Source: Peptoniphilus_A sp022767005 (GTDB lineage: Bacteria; Bacillota; Clostridia; Tissierellales; Peptoniphilaceae). Taken from it: a DNA stretch of 31,752 bases. A program made the translations under genes and the position numbers. Shown piece after piece: positions 22,233 to 30,495 of the stretch (the stretch's first letter is position 1; each line of letters starts with the position of its first letter). The notes beneath the pieces were generated by a model that saw only the letters and a list, made by a program, of their open reading frames with translations, made no database searches and was not told the DNA's origin. The DNA lies in assembly GCF_050315115.1 (NCBI RefSeq), contig NZ_JBNPOJ010000019.1, forward strand, positions 1 to 31,752. Reading direction: 5' to 3'.

Positions 22233-22511
22233 TTACTTATTAACAGCTTCTTTAAGAGCTTTACCTGATCTGAAAACTGGTGCTTTAGATGCAGGAATCT
22301 TAATAACTTCTTCTGGATTTCTAGGGTTTCTTCCTTCTCTAGCTTTTCTTTGTCTAACTTCGAAAGTTCCAAATCCAACTAATTGAACTTTTTCTCCCTT
22401 AGCAAGAGCTTCTTGAACTGAAGAAATAAATCCGTTTAAAGCTTGTTCAGCGTCTTTTTTAGTAAGACCTGATTTTTCGGCAATATTTGCTACTAATTCT
22501 GATTTGTTCAT
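22233..22511 (-). CDS. hup: HU-family DNA-binding protein
   Basis: A 92-residue histone-like protein that bends and compacts the chromosome as a dimer. It has the full HU pattern: MNKSELVANIAEKSGLTKKD, VQLVGFGTFEVRQRKAREGR and the DNA-intercalating arm RNPRNPEEVIKIPASKAPVF ending in GKALKEAVN. AAGGAGG precedes the ATG. It lies between the yabN-like gene and rqcP, where hup is commonly found in clostridia, but has its own terminator. Confidence 0.97.
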   Translation of the reverse strand: MNKSELVANIAEKSGLTKKDAEQALNGFISSVQEALAKGEKVQLVGFGTFEVRQRKAREGRNPRNPEEVIKIPASKAPVFRSGKALKEAVNK

Positions 22512-22647
22512 TTTATATCCTCCTTGAAGATTTTCTTTAATCTTTTCTTAGAATTGCAATGTTTCAAAAAAACATCACGCACTCAAAAATGGCACGCAAA
22601 CCTAAGACTGTTACAATTATAACTCATATTGACTTTATTTTCTACAT

Positions 22648-23565
22648 TTATTTTAAAAAAATCGCTATTTTATCCAATCTTTTATAGATTTTATTATAAA
22701 TTTGTCGTAAATCAATTAGACCCTCATTGTTCTTTAACAAAATTAATAAAAGCGACAAAGCTAAAATATTTTCCTCATTTTCATAATCCATGGAAATTGA
22801 ATTGGAATTTTTTATAATTTCATTTTTTATATTTTTAAAATTATCTTCATTTAAGTATAAATCTTCTTTATTTATAATAGAAGACATTTTATTTAAAATA
22901 ATATTAAGATTTTTGCCCTCGCTTCTTGGAATGTAGACGCAAGATTGATGATTATAATCGTCAAGTCTTGGAAGTTCATAAATTTTTATTTCTCTTACAA
23001 TTTCATCATCGATGCCTGCATTTGTAATAACATAAGCTAAATCTTCTTCATCATAAATTTCTTGAAGTTCTAATGATAAATCCGATGCAATTCTCTTATT
23101 ATAAACTTGAGTTATAATAGTATCTCTTCTAGTGTCAAAGTCAAATTTATTGGCATCTGAGTCCAAAAACAAGAGTCCATCCACTGCATCTCTTCCCACT
23201 GCTGCAAGCACTGGTTCTATAAAGGAAATTCCATTTATTATATTTATGTCAATCTCTTTTTCTATTAACATCTTCACTGTTTTTTCTGCGACAAGGGGTG
23301 TGCCTGGTACAAAATAATTTATATCTTTATTTTTAGATTCTTGGATTAAAATCTCAACTACTTTAGAATAAACTTTGTCAAAACTATCCATCTCGTCGTA
23401 AAGATAGTCAAAGGATGTATAATCTATTTTATTTTCTTTAAAAAAAGAAAGAGAATTATGTCTATCTGTCCTAAGAAAATTTTTATTCCCATTTTTCATA
23501 ATTTTTACTGCTTCAAGAGTGAGATCCTTAGCAGATGTGGAACCTAGTCCAACTACATTTATCAT
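22648..23565 (-). CDS. YabN-like protein: tetrapyrrole-methylase domain with a degenerate MazG half
   Basis: About 305 residues. The N-terminal 200 or so residues have the SAM-dependent tetrapyrrole methylase fold (INVVGLGSTSAKDLTLEA, then VPGTPLVAEKTVKMLIE and INGISFIEPVLAAVG). YabN of B. subtilis is about 490 residues because a MazG pyrophosphohydrolase follows. Here only about 80 residues remain, and the stretch ENILALSLLLILLKNNEG sits where MazG has ELGDLL, without the metal-binding acidic pairs. The pyrophosphatase activity is therefore probably lost. ATG 23565 is preferred because AAGGGTGAT precedes it; the frame opens at 23583. The substrate of the methylase domain is not known for this family. 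Confidence 0.8.
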   Translation of the reverse strand: MINVVGLGSTSAKDLTLEAVKIMKNGNKNFLRTDRHNSLSFFKENKIDYTSFDYLYDEMDSFDKVYSKVVEILIQESKNKDINYFVPGTPLVAEKTVKMLIEKEIDINIINGISFIEPVLAAVGRDAVDGLLFLDSDANKFDFDTRRDTIITQVYNKRIASDLSLELQEIYDEEDLAYVITNAGIDDEIVREIKIYELPRLDDYNHQSCVYIPRSEGKNLNIILNKMSSIINKEDLYLNEDNFKNIKNEIIKNSNSISMDYENEENILALSLLLILLKNNEGLIDLRQIYNKIYKRLDKIAIFLK

Positions 23566-23581
23566 TTTTATCACCCTTAAC

Positions 23582-23587
23582 ATTATA
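23582..23587 (-). promoter_or_regulatory. extended -10 promoter of the YabN-like gene
   Basis: On the minus strand TGATATAAT (TATAAT at 23587-23582) stands 16 bases before the start codon at 23565, giving a minimal leader. No clear -35. Confidence 0.5.
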
Positions 23588-23642
23588 TCAGCTGAAAGTA
23601 AAAAAATCTTTTATTTGAAAAAATGGCAACAAAAATTATTTC

Positions 23643-23675
23643 ATAAAAAAAGAGGTTCGATTTCTCAAACCTCTT
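23643..23675 (-). terminator. terminator of the racemase gene
   Basis: AAGAGGTT (23650-23657) pairs perfectly with AACCTCTT (23668-23675), with seven T following on the minus strand. Confidence 0.85.
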
Positions 23676-23706
23676 AAATATTTGACATAGAGCCTAAAAT
23701 TTCAAA

Positions 23707-24663
23707 TTAACTAAATCCAAACTTTTTTCTCATGATTTCAAGTTCTTCATCAGTTAAGTCGTTTTCGTCAACTGGTTCTTCTTTTTCTTCTTTAGCCATT
23801 TGTTTTTTTCTTTCTTCAACAAGTTTATCGTGTTCTGCAATAACTTGTGCTGCAACTTCCTGTGGAATATCAATTGATTTATTTTCCACTTCTGAAAGTT
23901 CAACTTCTCCACCTACACATAGCTTTTTGCCATCTTCAAATTCGTAAACAAAAACTTCAAGTTCTCCTGCTGGATTTTTTATTGAAATCTTGTAATCTTC
24001 ATCAAGAGAATTTATATCATCTACGAGATAATTTACTACTGCAATAGTGCCTGAACCACAAGAACCTTCTCTAACTAAAGTGTCCGATCCTTCTACAAAT
24101 ACATAGGGAATAACTTGGAGATTTTCTTTGTCAAAAAATAATATTCCATATGCTTCTGCTTTGTATTTTTCTTTTAAAACTTTTAAAGCATCATCTATAA
24201 ATTTTCTATCTTCTTTTTCTTCAACAATTAAATGACTAATGCCCTTAAGTTCTATTAATTGGTATTCTTTTCCATTAATTTCGATGATTTTTTTATCAAG
24301 AGGTGCTTCCATTGCTACATAAGCCTTTTGATTTTTTACATCTGCAATTACATCAGTAGTTCCTTCATGACCACTTACATATACTTCAATGTCAACAAGT
24401 CCATCGACATCGTAAAATCCTGCAGAATAAAGTCCATAGGCTCTAGTTGCATTGGCACAAAATTCTCCACCCATCATGTCCATCCTAAGTGGTGCACCTT
24501 CGTAAGCTGGAGATATAAAACCAACTTGTTCAACGTCTTTATCTATTTGTTCAATGATGCACTTTGTGTATGCTTTTCTATATCCAGGATACACTGGTGC
24601 GATTACAAATCCTGTAATATTTCCACAAGGATTTGCTCTAAAATATTTAAAATTTTTCTTCAT
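23707..24663 (-). CDS. DapF-fold amino-acid racemase/epimerase, closest in style to histidine racemase CntK
   Basis: A 318-residue cofactor-independent racemase with two catalytic cysteines: Cys69 in GGEFCANATRA and Cys202 in EGSCGSGTIA. The N-terminal FRANPCGNITGFV and the EQVGFI at 45-50 resemble CntK of Staphylococcus and related histidine racemases more than classical DapF, whose first motif is typically GLGNDF. Diaminopimelate epimerase remains possible, and no other DapF is in the window. After residue 263 comes a 55-residue Glu/Lys-rich tail ending DEELEIMRKKFGF, not part of the known fold. It is a single-gene unit between metK and the yabN-like gene, with a palindrome at its promoter. 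No cntL or cntM homologue is adjacent. Confidence 0.75.
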   Translation of the reverse strand: MKKNFKYFRANPCGNITGFVIAPVYPGYRKAYTKCIIEQIDKDVEQVGFISPAYEGAPLRMDMMGGEFCANATRAYGLYSAGFYDVDGLVDIEVYVSGHEGTTDVIADVKNQKAYVAMEAPLDKKIIEINGKEYQLIELKGISHLIVEEKEDRKFIDDALKVLKEKYKAEAYGILFFDKENLQVIPYVFVEGSDTLVREGSCGSGTIAVVNYLVDDINSLDEDYKISIKNPAGELEVFVYEFEDGKKLCVGGEVELSEVENKSIDIPQEVAAQVIAEHDKLVEERKKQMAKEEKEEPVDENDLTDEELEIMRKKFGFS

Positions 24664-24702
24664 AATAATCCCTTCTCGACTATAAAATTTAACTTCTTAA
24701 AT

Positions 24703-24725
24703 ATTATAACATACTAAGTTAGTAT
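24703..24725 (-). promoter_or_regulatory. racemase promoter with a 15-base palindrome
   Basis: On the minus strand an extended -10 TGTTATAAT (TATAAT at 24708-24703) is preceded by the perfect palindrome ATACTAA-C-TTAGTAT (24725-24711), two bases from the -10 box. It occupies the spacer where a repressor would block polymerase. Confidence 0.6.
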
Positions 24726-24774
24726 TTTTTCTCGACACTTATATTTTCCCGAATTTTTAAATTTTAATCCGATT

Positions 24775-25947
24775 TTATTTTAAATATTTTTTTAATTCTT
24801 CTGCTCTATCAGTTTTTTCCCAAGGAAGATCTAAATCAGGTCTACCAAAATGTCCATAGGATGCCGTTTGTCTATAAATTGGTCTTAATAGATCAAGTTC
24901 ACCTATGATTGCAGCTGGTCTCATGTCGAAATTTTCCATTATGATTTTTTCAATTTCTTCATCGGATAATTTTCCAGTGCCAAAAGTTTCTACATATACA
25001 GAAGTTGGTCTTGCAATTCCAATTGCATAGGCAAGTCCAATTTCAACTTTGTCTGCAAGTCCTGCTGCCACTAAATTTTTTGCAATATATCTTGCGTAAT
25101 ATGCACCAGACCTATCTACCTTTGTTGGATCTTTTCCTGAGAAAGCTCCTCCTCCATGTCTTCCAAAGCCTCCATAAGTGTCTACAATAATTTTTCTGCC
25201 AGTAAGTCCTGCATCTGCCATTGGTCCACCAAGTACAAATCTTCCCGTTGGATTTATAAAAAATTCTGTATCGTCATCTATAAATTCTTCAGGCACAACT
25301 TTTTCTACAACTTCTCTAATAATATCTTCTCTAATTTTTTCCATTGGAACATCTGGCGCATGTTGTGAAGATACTACAACATTTTTTAGTCTAACTGGTT
25401 TATCTTCTTCGTATTCAACAGTTACTTGAGTCTTGCCATCAGGCCTTAAATAATCGAGTGTTCCATTTTTTCTAACTTCAGTAAGTCTTCTTGCAAGTTT
25501 ATGTGCAAGGGAAATTGGAAGTGGCATTAATTCTTTTGTTTCGTTGCAAGCGAAACCAAACATAATTCCTTGATCTCCTGCTCCAAAAGAATCAAGCTCG
25601 TCAACTCCTTCTTCTTTAAATCTGTCAACGCCCATAGCAATGTCAGAAGATTGCTCTTTTATTGCAGATAAGACTGCACAAGTTCTTCCGTCAAAACCAT
25701 ATTTAGCTCTATTGTATCCAATATCCTCTAATACTTCTCTTGCTGTCTTTTCAAAATCTACATAAGTATCTGTTGAAATTTCTCCTGTAATTACTATCAT
25801 TCCAGTGGATGCCATAGTTTCGCAAGCCACTCTCGCTTTTTTATCCTTTGCTAAAATTTTATCTAGTATAGCATCAGATATTTGGTCGCAAACTTTATCC
25901 GGATGTCCTTCTGTAACGGATTCTGAACTAAATTGCCATTTTTTCAT
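24775..25947 (-). CDS. metK: S-adenosylmethionine synthetase
   Basis: A 390-residue enzyme making SAM from methionine and ATP. Signatures: SESVTEGHPDKVCDQISDAI at the N-terminus, GAGDQGIMFGFA in the middle, GGPMADAGLTGRKIIVDTYG and GGGAFSGKDPTKVDRS toward the C-terminus, length as in the family. ATG 25947 is chosen because GGAGGAATT precedes it; the frame opens 5 codons earlier at a codon that overlaps that ribosome binding site. It is controlled by the SAM-I riboswitch upstream, giving end-product repression. Confidence 0.98.
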   Translation of the reverse strand: MKKWQFSSESVTEGHPDKVCDQISDAILDKILAKDKKARVACETMASTGMIVITGEISTDTYVDFEKTAREVLEDIGYNRAKYGFDGRTCAVLSAIKEQSSDIAMGVDRFKEEGVDELDSFGAGDQGIMFGFACNETKELMPLPISLAHKLARRLTEVRKNGTLDYLRPDGKTQVTVEYEEDKPVRLKNVVVSSQHAPDVPMEKIREDIIREVVEKVVPEEFIDDDTEFFINPTGRFVLGGPMADAGLTGRKIIVDTYGGFGRHGGGAFSGKDPTKVDRSGAYYARYIAKNLVAAGLADKVEIGLAYAIGIARPTSVYVETFGTGKLSDEEIEKIIMENFDMRPAAIIGELDLLRPIYRQTASYGHFGRPDLDLPWEKTDRAEELKKYLK

Positions 25948-26034
25948 TTTTAATTCCTCCATTTTAAATACCTTTGATTTAATGTATGAATTTTATTTAA
26001 AGTTTATAATTTTGAAAATTAAAAATACATTCAT

Positions 26035-26062
26035 AAAAAAATCCTCACGCAAAAGTGAGGAT
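26035..26062 (-). terminator. terminator of the SAM riboswitch
   Basis: ATCCTCAC and GTGAGGAT form a perfect 8-bp stem (26041-26062) with seven T following on the minus strand. It forms when SAM is bound and stops transcription before metK. Confidence 0.9.
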
Positions 26063-26161
26063 CATTAAACCTCATCTTTCAGATAAAAATCTGTGGGATT
26101 TAGCACCAACTAGGTTGCCGGGTTTCAAAGTGCCCATTCACTCCACCACTCTCAATAAGGT
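26063..26161 (-). ncRNA. SAM-I (S-box) riboswitch aptamer
   Basis: On the minus strand the conserved S-box elements occur in order: CCTTATTGAGAGTGGTGGAG, GGGCACTTTGAAACCCGGCAACC, GGTGCTAAATCC, and AGATGAGGT closing helix P1 with ACCTTAT. The 3' side of P1 lies close to the terminator stem, allowing the usual switch between antiterminator and terminator. Expected behaviour is metK off when SAM is plentiful. Confidence 0.96.
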
Positions 26162-26182
26162 ATTATTCTTAGTTGTAAGAAG

Positions 26183-26211
26183 ATTATAGCATTAATATTT
26201 ATCTAGTGCAA
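26183..26211 (-). promoter_or_regulatory. metK promoter overlapping the end of the upstream permease gene
   Basis: On the minus strand TTGCAC (26211-26206), a 17-base spacer and TATAAT (26188-26183). The -35 box lies in the final codons of the AEC permease gene, whose stop is at 26203-26205. Confidence 0.75.
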
Positions 26212-27156
26212 TAGATTAAAATAATTCATAAGGGATATTCCCACTGGATAAGTAATTATGCTCATTATAAAACTAAAAGTTATTATTTTTGATGCAAATT
26301 CATAATCAGAATTCATCTGCTTTGTGAATATGAAACAATTTGCTGCGCATGGCGTTGCCCAAAAGACAAAGGCTATTCCAAGTTCCATATTTGTAAAACC
26401 AAGTTTTACACCAATTGGAATTAATATTGCTGGTGCAAGAACCGTCTTAATAAATGCAGAAATAAACATTAACTTAAAATCACTCTTTGAACTTTCAAAG
26501 TTTAAACTTGCGCCAATTAATATAAGAGACATTGGTGTAGAAATCTTTGACACCATTTCTATTGCCTTGTCCACTCCTTGATAAACTGGAATATGTAAAA
26601 AATTAAAAATTGCTCCAATAATTATGCTGACAATCATTGGATTTTTTATAATTTTCATTGCAATGTCTATAAATGAAATTCTCTTATCTTCAGCTTCGCT
26701 ATAATAAGTTAGAAGAATTATTGCAGAAATATTATAAAGAGTAAGTCCAAAGGAAATTATAACTATCATATGCTCCATTGAAGGTGCGCCATTATATATT
26801 ATATCTAAAATTGGAAAGCCAACATAAACAAAGTTAGACCTATAAGCGCAATGCACAAAAGCAGATAACTTTTTCTTGTCCTTAATTCTTAAAGACTTTG
26901 CAATAACAATAGAAACAAAAATTACAAAAATTATTCCCAACAAAATATATGCCACATATTTTGGATGTAAAGATTCAATCTTCGCACTCTTTATATCATA
27001 AAATAATTTAAAGGGCAGAGCCAAATAAAAAACTATCCATGTACCCTTGTCCACAAAATTATTATCTATGTATCCTCTCTTTTTTGCGAAGTATCCAAGA
27101 AGCAATACAAAAAAGACAGGGGATACAATATTAAGTCCCATTAATAAGTTTTCCAT
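26203..27156 (-). CDS. AEC-family permease (second copy)
   Basis: A 317-residue protein with about ten membrane segments, starting ISP-like VSPVFFVLLLGYFAKKRGYI and containing AYRSNFVYVGFPI in the first half and ISTPMSLILIGASLN opening the second, typical of the auxin efflux carrier family. It aligns in plan with the permease at 15671-16606 but the two differ throughout, so they are separate family members. AGGTGATGAA precedes the ATG. It lies upstream of metK on the same strand, but metK has its own promoter and riboswitch, so co-regulation by SAM is not implied. Substrate unknown. Confidence 0.87.
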   Translation of the reverse strand: MENLLMGLNIVSPVFFVLLLGYFAKKRGYIDNNFVDKGTWIVFYLALPFKLFYDIKSAKIESLHPKYVAYILLGIIFVIFVSIVIAKSLRIKDKKKLSAFVHCAYRSNFVYVGFPILDIIYNGAPSMEHMIVIISFGLTLYNISAIILLTYYSEAEDKRISFIDIAMKIIKNPMIVSIIIGAIFNFLHIPVYQGVDKAIEMVSKISTPMSLILIGASLNFESSKSDFKLMFISAFIKTVLAPAILIPIGVKLGFTNMELGIAFVFWATPCAANCFIFTKQMNSDYEFASKIITFSFIMSIITYPVGISLMNYFNLLH

Positions 27157-27194
27157 TTCATCACCTATATAAATTATAGGTTAAATTTTTTCTC

Positions 27195-27223
27195 TTGTCG
27201 AGTGTCATCTTTTCAAATACAAT
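27195..27223 (+). promoter_or_regulatory. promoter of the secreted copper-amine-oxidase-N-type protein gene
   Basis: TTGTCG (27195-27200), a 17-base spacer and TACAAT (27218-27223), then GGGAGG and the ATG at 27243. Confidence 0.6.
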
Positions 27224-27242
27224 AGAGATGGGAGGTAATATT

Positions 27243-28151
27243 ATGAAAAAATTTATAGGTACAATTGTCACATCTCTTATTTTATTTTCAAGTGTAAATG
27301 TATTTGCTGGCGCTAAAGTTTCTAGCCAAAGTATTGTTCTCGATGGTAAGGATACTGGTATAAAGGGTTACAATATTGAGGGCAATAATTATTTTAAGCT
27401 TAGAGATGTTGCTGCACTTTTAGATGGTAAAGACGCTGAATTCAATGTAAGTTATGACGAAGGAAGGTCTGCTGTAATAATAAATAGCAAATCTGACTAT
27501 AAAAAAGTTGATGGCGATTTAACTCCACTAAAGGATAGCGACAGTGAGGTTAAAGTTTCCAAACACAATGTATATGTTAATGATGTAAGACATTCCTTTA
27601 GTGTATATACTATTGACGGATACAATTATTTTAAACTAAGAGAATTAGGTCAAACTATTGGATTTGACGTAAATTTTGACGAAAAAACTAATAGCATTAT
27701 AATTGATTCCAAGGCAATCGAGCCAAAGTCTCTTGTAAAAAATCAAGTGGATATAAAAATAGTAGAGTATGCTACAAGTTATGAAGAAAAAGATCTTAAT
27801 ATACTAAAAAACCCTATTTTAGACATTAATAATTTTTTAAAGAATATTAATAATAATATACTTGCAACTAAGGATTCTGGACAAATCAGTGGCAGTGTCC
27901 AATATGTAAACTCTGAAAATATAGTAGAAGTAATTCCTTTATCAACAAAGTTCAATGGAAAATTCACATACAAACCTTTTATAAGAATAACTCAAGACAA
28001 AAAATCTGAAATTTTCCCATATGAAGATAAATTTGAAGTAGCAAAAACTTTGACGTCAAAGGGATTTGATCCTACAAAAGAATTTAAAATTAGTCTCGGA
28101 ACAAATATAAGTGATAATTTTGTTGAATACTCATCTTTTAATTATAAATAG
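27243..28151 (+). CDS. secreted protein with two copper amine oxidase N-terminal-type (stalk) repeats
   Basis: 302 residues beginning with a signal peptide (MKKFIGTIVTSLILFSSVNVFAG, cleavage probably near AGA). Two repeats of the domain found at the N-terminus of copper amine oxidases follow: one around IKGYNIEGNNYFKLRDVAALL and one around SVYTIDGYNYFKLRELGQTI, each ending in a short strand with IIINSK or IIIDSK. The last 120 residues are not recognisable. Such repeats occur in many secreted or wall-linked clostridial proteins without oxidase activity, so no enzyme function is implied. ATG 27243 behind GGGAGG is chosen; the frame opens at 27195. Confidence 0.82.
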   Translation: MKKFIGTIVTSLILFSSVNVFAGAKVSSQSIVLDGKDTGIKGYNIEGNNYFKLRDVAALLDGKDAEFNVSYDEGRSAVIINSKSDYKKVDGDLTPLKDSDSEVKVSKHNVYVNDVRHSFSVYTIDGYNYFKLRELGQTIGFDVNFDEKTNSIIIDSKAIEPKSLVKNQVDIKIVEYATSYEEKDLNILKNPILDINNFLKNINNNILATKDSGQISGSVQYVNSENIVEVIPLSTKFNGKFTYKPFIRITQDKKSEIFPYEDKFEVAKTLTSKGFDPTKEFKISLGTNISDNFVEYSSFNYK

Positions 28152-28183
28152 TTTTGGGTATAATGATCTAGGAGGTGTTAATT

Positions 28184-28393
28184 TTGGAAATTAAAAAAGA
28201 AATGTTAATTGGAGAAATTCTTTCAAAAAAGCCTGAATCAATTGGAACTTTAATGAGCTTTGGAATGGGTTGTATTATGTGTCCATCTTCTCAAATGGAA
28301 TCTCTTGAAGAAGCTGCAATGGTTCACGGTATAGATCCTAATATTCTTGTAGCTGCACTTAATAATGATAGTAAAGAAGAAGCAGACGCTTAA
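28184..28393 (+). CDS. DUF1858 small redox-disulfide-type protein
   Basis: A 69-residue protein with the DUF1858 pattern (hybrid-cluster-protein-associated domain): KEMLIGEILSKKPESIGTLM, FGMGCIMCPSSQMESLEEAA and a helical end, HGIDPNILVAALN. Cys30 and Cys33 form the CxxC that may be a disulfide or metal site. Function in the cell is not established for the family. The frame opens at GTG 28175, but that codon overlaps GGAGGTG, so TTG 28184 is the likely start. TATAAT 15 bases before the ribosome binding site suggests its own promoter. It is bounded by a terminator. Confidence 0.85.
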   Translation: MEIKKEMLIGEILSKKPESIGTLMSFGMGCIMCPSSQMESLEEAAMVHGIDPNILVAALNNDSKEEADA

Positions 28394-28405
28394 TTTTTAA
28401 ACTAA

Positions 28406-28432
28406 GGGAGAGGCAGTGCCTCTTCTTTTTTT
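28406..28432 (+). terminator. terminator of the DUF1858 gene
   Basis: AGAGGC (28409-28414) pairs with GCCTCT (28418-28423), followed by TCTTTTTTT. Confidence 0.85.
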
Positions 28433-28468
28433 ACATAAATACTTTAGCGATTTAATAAGGAGGTAATT

Positions 28469-30478
28469 ATGAATAAAAAATTAATAATTAGCATTTCTCT
28501 ACTTTTACTAATAGGTACTTGTCACGTAAGCGCTAGTAAAAATCCCGTAACTAATGACACTGACGAAGCCATATCAGTTGAAATGACAAATGCTGAAAAG
28601 AAAAAAGTTGAAGAAATCAAAAACATATTTAACATAACAGGAGCTTACGAAAGCTTTACTATTGTAAAGGAACCTATGCCTAGTGATATTGGAAGCGACT
28701 TTTTAAACAAATTAATAAAAAATAAATTTCTTATATCTTACAGATGGTCTGACGAAAAATTAGGCGAAGCAAATGTGATGTATAATAGTGACGGCGAGTT
28801 TATTTCCTTTTACAAATGGTCTTCAGCTGATGAAAAAAAAGAAAATATAGGTAAAAACTATTCTAAAGAAGATGTCCAAAAAGCTGCACAAGAAATTCTC
28901 ACTAAGACAATAAAGGACTTTAACAAAAAATATATTTTATCTGATTACGAAATCAACCCTAACAGTAAGGACATTGAGCTTAATTATAGAAGAGTTGTTA
29001 GAGATATCCCTGTTTTTGATGATTTTATTAATGTAAATTTTTCATCTAATCTTGGCAAAATAGTTAGTATAAACTTGATGGGAGATAATTCCTATATAAA
29101 CTCCTTTTTACAAGACAAGGACTTTAAAGACCAAGCAAAAATTAGCCTCGAAGATGCACAAAAAATATTTTTAGAAAAATCTCCCCTTTCTCTTTACTAC
29201 AAAGTAAGTAGCGACAGAAAAAGTGTAGAAAAAGTATATTCATCAAATGTCCTTGATATTGACGCAACAACGGGCAAAGTCTTTAAAAATAATTTTAAAA
29301 GTAATGATATTTCTTTTGCAAAGACTGAAGAAGCAAAGGATACAATAGGTTTAATTGGAGTCGAAGTAAAAAAAATTGACGCACAAAGAAATTTAAAGAA
29401 AAAATCCGAAGCAAAGAAAAAAGCTGCAGAAATTGTCGGCAAATCCTACGAAATTACAAATATAGCTCTTTCCTCAGATAAGGACAATTATTATTACAAA
29501 ATAACTCTCGAAAAGGGCAAAAACTATGGAGAAATAACATTAAACGCAAAAACATTAAATTTAGTTAGCCTAAATATTTATACAGATAAAAAAGATGTAA
29601 AGACAAAAGTTCCTGATGAAGAAGCCAAAAAAATTGCACTCAACTTCTTAGAAAATTATGGCGACAAGACAGAACTTAATTTAGAAAAAATTGATTTAAC
29701 AAAATTCGATTACTGCACAAATATTTTTATTCCAAGGTATGTAAATTCTATTCCAGTTTTAGACGAAGGTGTGTTTATTGCAGTTGATGATGAAAAAAAA
29801 GTTGTGCTTTATGAAAAAGATTTTTCCAATATAGATTTTAGCAAAGCAAGGGATATAAATTTAACAAAGGATGAAGCAAATAAAATTTATTTGAACTCCA
29901 AAAACTTTGGGCTTAAATATGAAATGACTGAATCTGGACCTAAGCTTTTATATGGAAAATTACAAAATATCCTTCCAATAATTGGCGAAGATAAAATTTT
30001 GAGAGATAAGTCTGGAAATATAGTTAACTTTAAAAATCAAATTTCTTATGATGATTTTAATAGCGCCAAAAATAAAGAAGCTATAAATTATTTAAAAGAT
30101 ATGGGATATGGAACAATTGGCAAAAAATTATCTGACAAAATTACTTATAAAGAATTTATTGAATTAATTCACAAAAATTATGGCTTGGAATATTATGACG
30201 ACAACAGATATGGTATTGATATGAGTAAAGTTAAGAATAAAAAAATCACTGAAAAAGATGTAATTAAATTTTTAATAATAGACAATGGCTTACAGGATTT
30301 CACAAAAGCCAAGGGGATTTTTAAAGATAATTTATTTAAAAATCAAAAATCACTAAAAGAATATGAAAATTACTATATAATTGCAAAGGGCTATGGTTAT
30401 ATCGGCGATGAAATTAACCTTGATAAAGAACTAAGTCTTGAAGAAATTTTGTACATTATATACAATTCAATAAACTAA
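28469..30478 (+). CDS. secreted YcdB/PepSY-like protein with SLH-like C-terminal repeats
   Basis: A 669-residue exported protein with signal peptide (about 1-22). The body shows repeated PepSY/YcdB-type units: helices beginning with runs such as YSKEDVQKAAQEILTKTIKD, ISLEDAQKIFLEK and EEAKKIALNFLENYGD, each followed by beta strands like ELNYRRVVRDIPVFDDFINV and ATTGKVF. The last 140 residues resemble S-layer homology repeats (NKEAINYLKDMGYGTIGKKL with KITYKEFIELI, and IIAKGYGYIGDEINLDKELS), which in this group attach proteins to wall polymers. PepSY units are thought to inhibit peptidases, so a wall-associated regulatory role is plausible but unproven. AAGGAGGT precedes the ATG. Confidence 0.75.
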   Translation: MNKKLIISISLLLLIGTCHVSASKNPVTNDTDEAISVEMTNAEKKKVEEIKNIFNITGAYESFTIVKEPMPSDIGSDFLNKLIKNKFLISYRWSDEKLGEANVMYNSDGEFISFYKWSSADEKKENIGKNYSKEDVQKAAQEILTKTIKDFNKKYILSDYEINPNSKDIELNYRRVVRDIPVFDDFINVNFSSNLGKIVSINLMGDNSYINSFLQDKDFKDQAKISLEDAQKIFLEKSPLSLYYKVSSDRKSVEKVYSSNVLDIDATTGKVFKNNFKSNDISFAKTEEAKDTIGLIGVEVKKIDAQRNLKKKSEAKKKAAEIVGKSYEITNIALSSDKDNYYYKITLEKGKNYGEITLNAKTLNLVSLNIYTDKKDVKTKVPDEEAKKIALNFLENYGDKTELNLEKIDLTKFDYCTNIFIPRYVNSIPVLDEGVFIAVDDEKKVVLYEKDFSNIDFSKARDINLTKDEANKIYLNSKNFGLKYEMTESGPKLLYGKLQNILPIIGEDKILRDKSGNIVNFKNQISYDDFNSAKNKEAINYLKDMGYGTIGKKLSDKITYKEFIELIHKNYGLEYYDDNRYGIDMSKVKNKKITEKDVIKFLIIDNGLQDFTKAKGIFKDNLFKNQKSLKEYENYYIIAKGYGYIGDEINLDKELSLEEILYIIYNSIN

Positions 30479-30495
30479 TTGTAACTCTTTTGTAA

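Noticed and set aside
22184..22378. 64-codon frame on the minus strand overlapping hup
   Set aside because: Out-of-frame shadow of hup.
15671..27156. The two AEC permeases (15671-16606 and 26203-27156) as a recent duplication
   Set aside because: They share only the family plan and differ throughout in sequence, so they are distinct members, not a recent copy.
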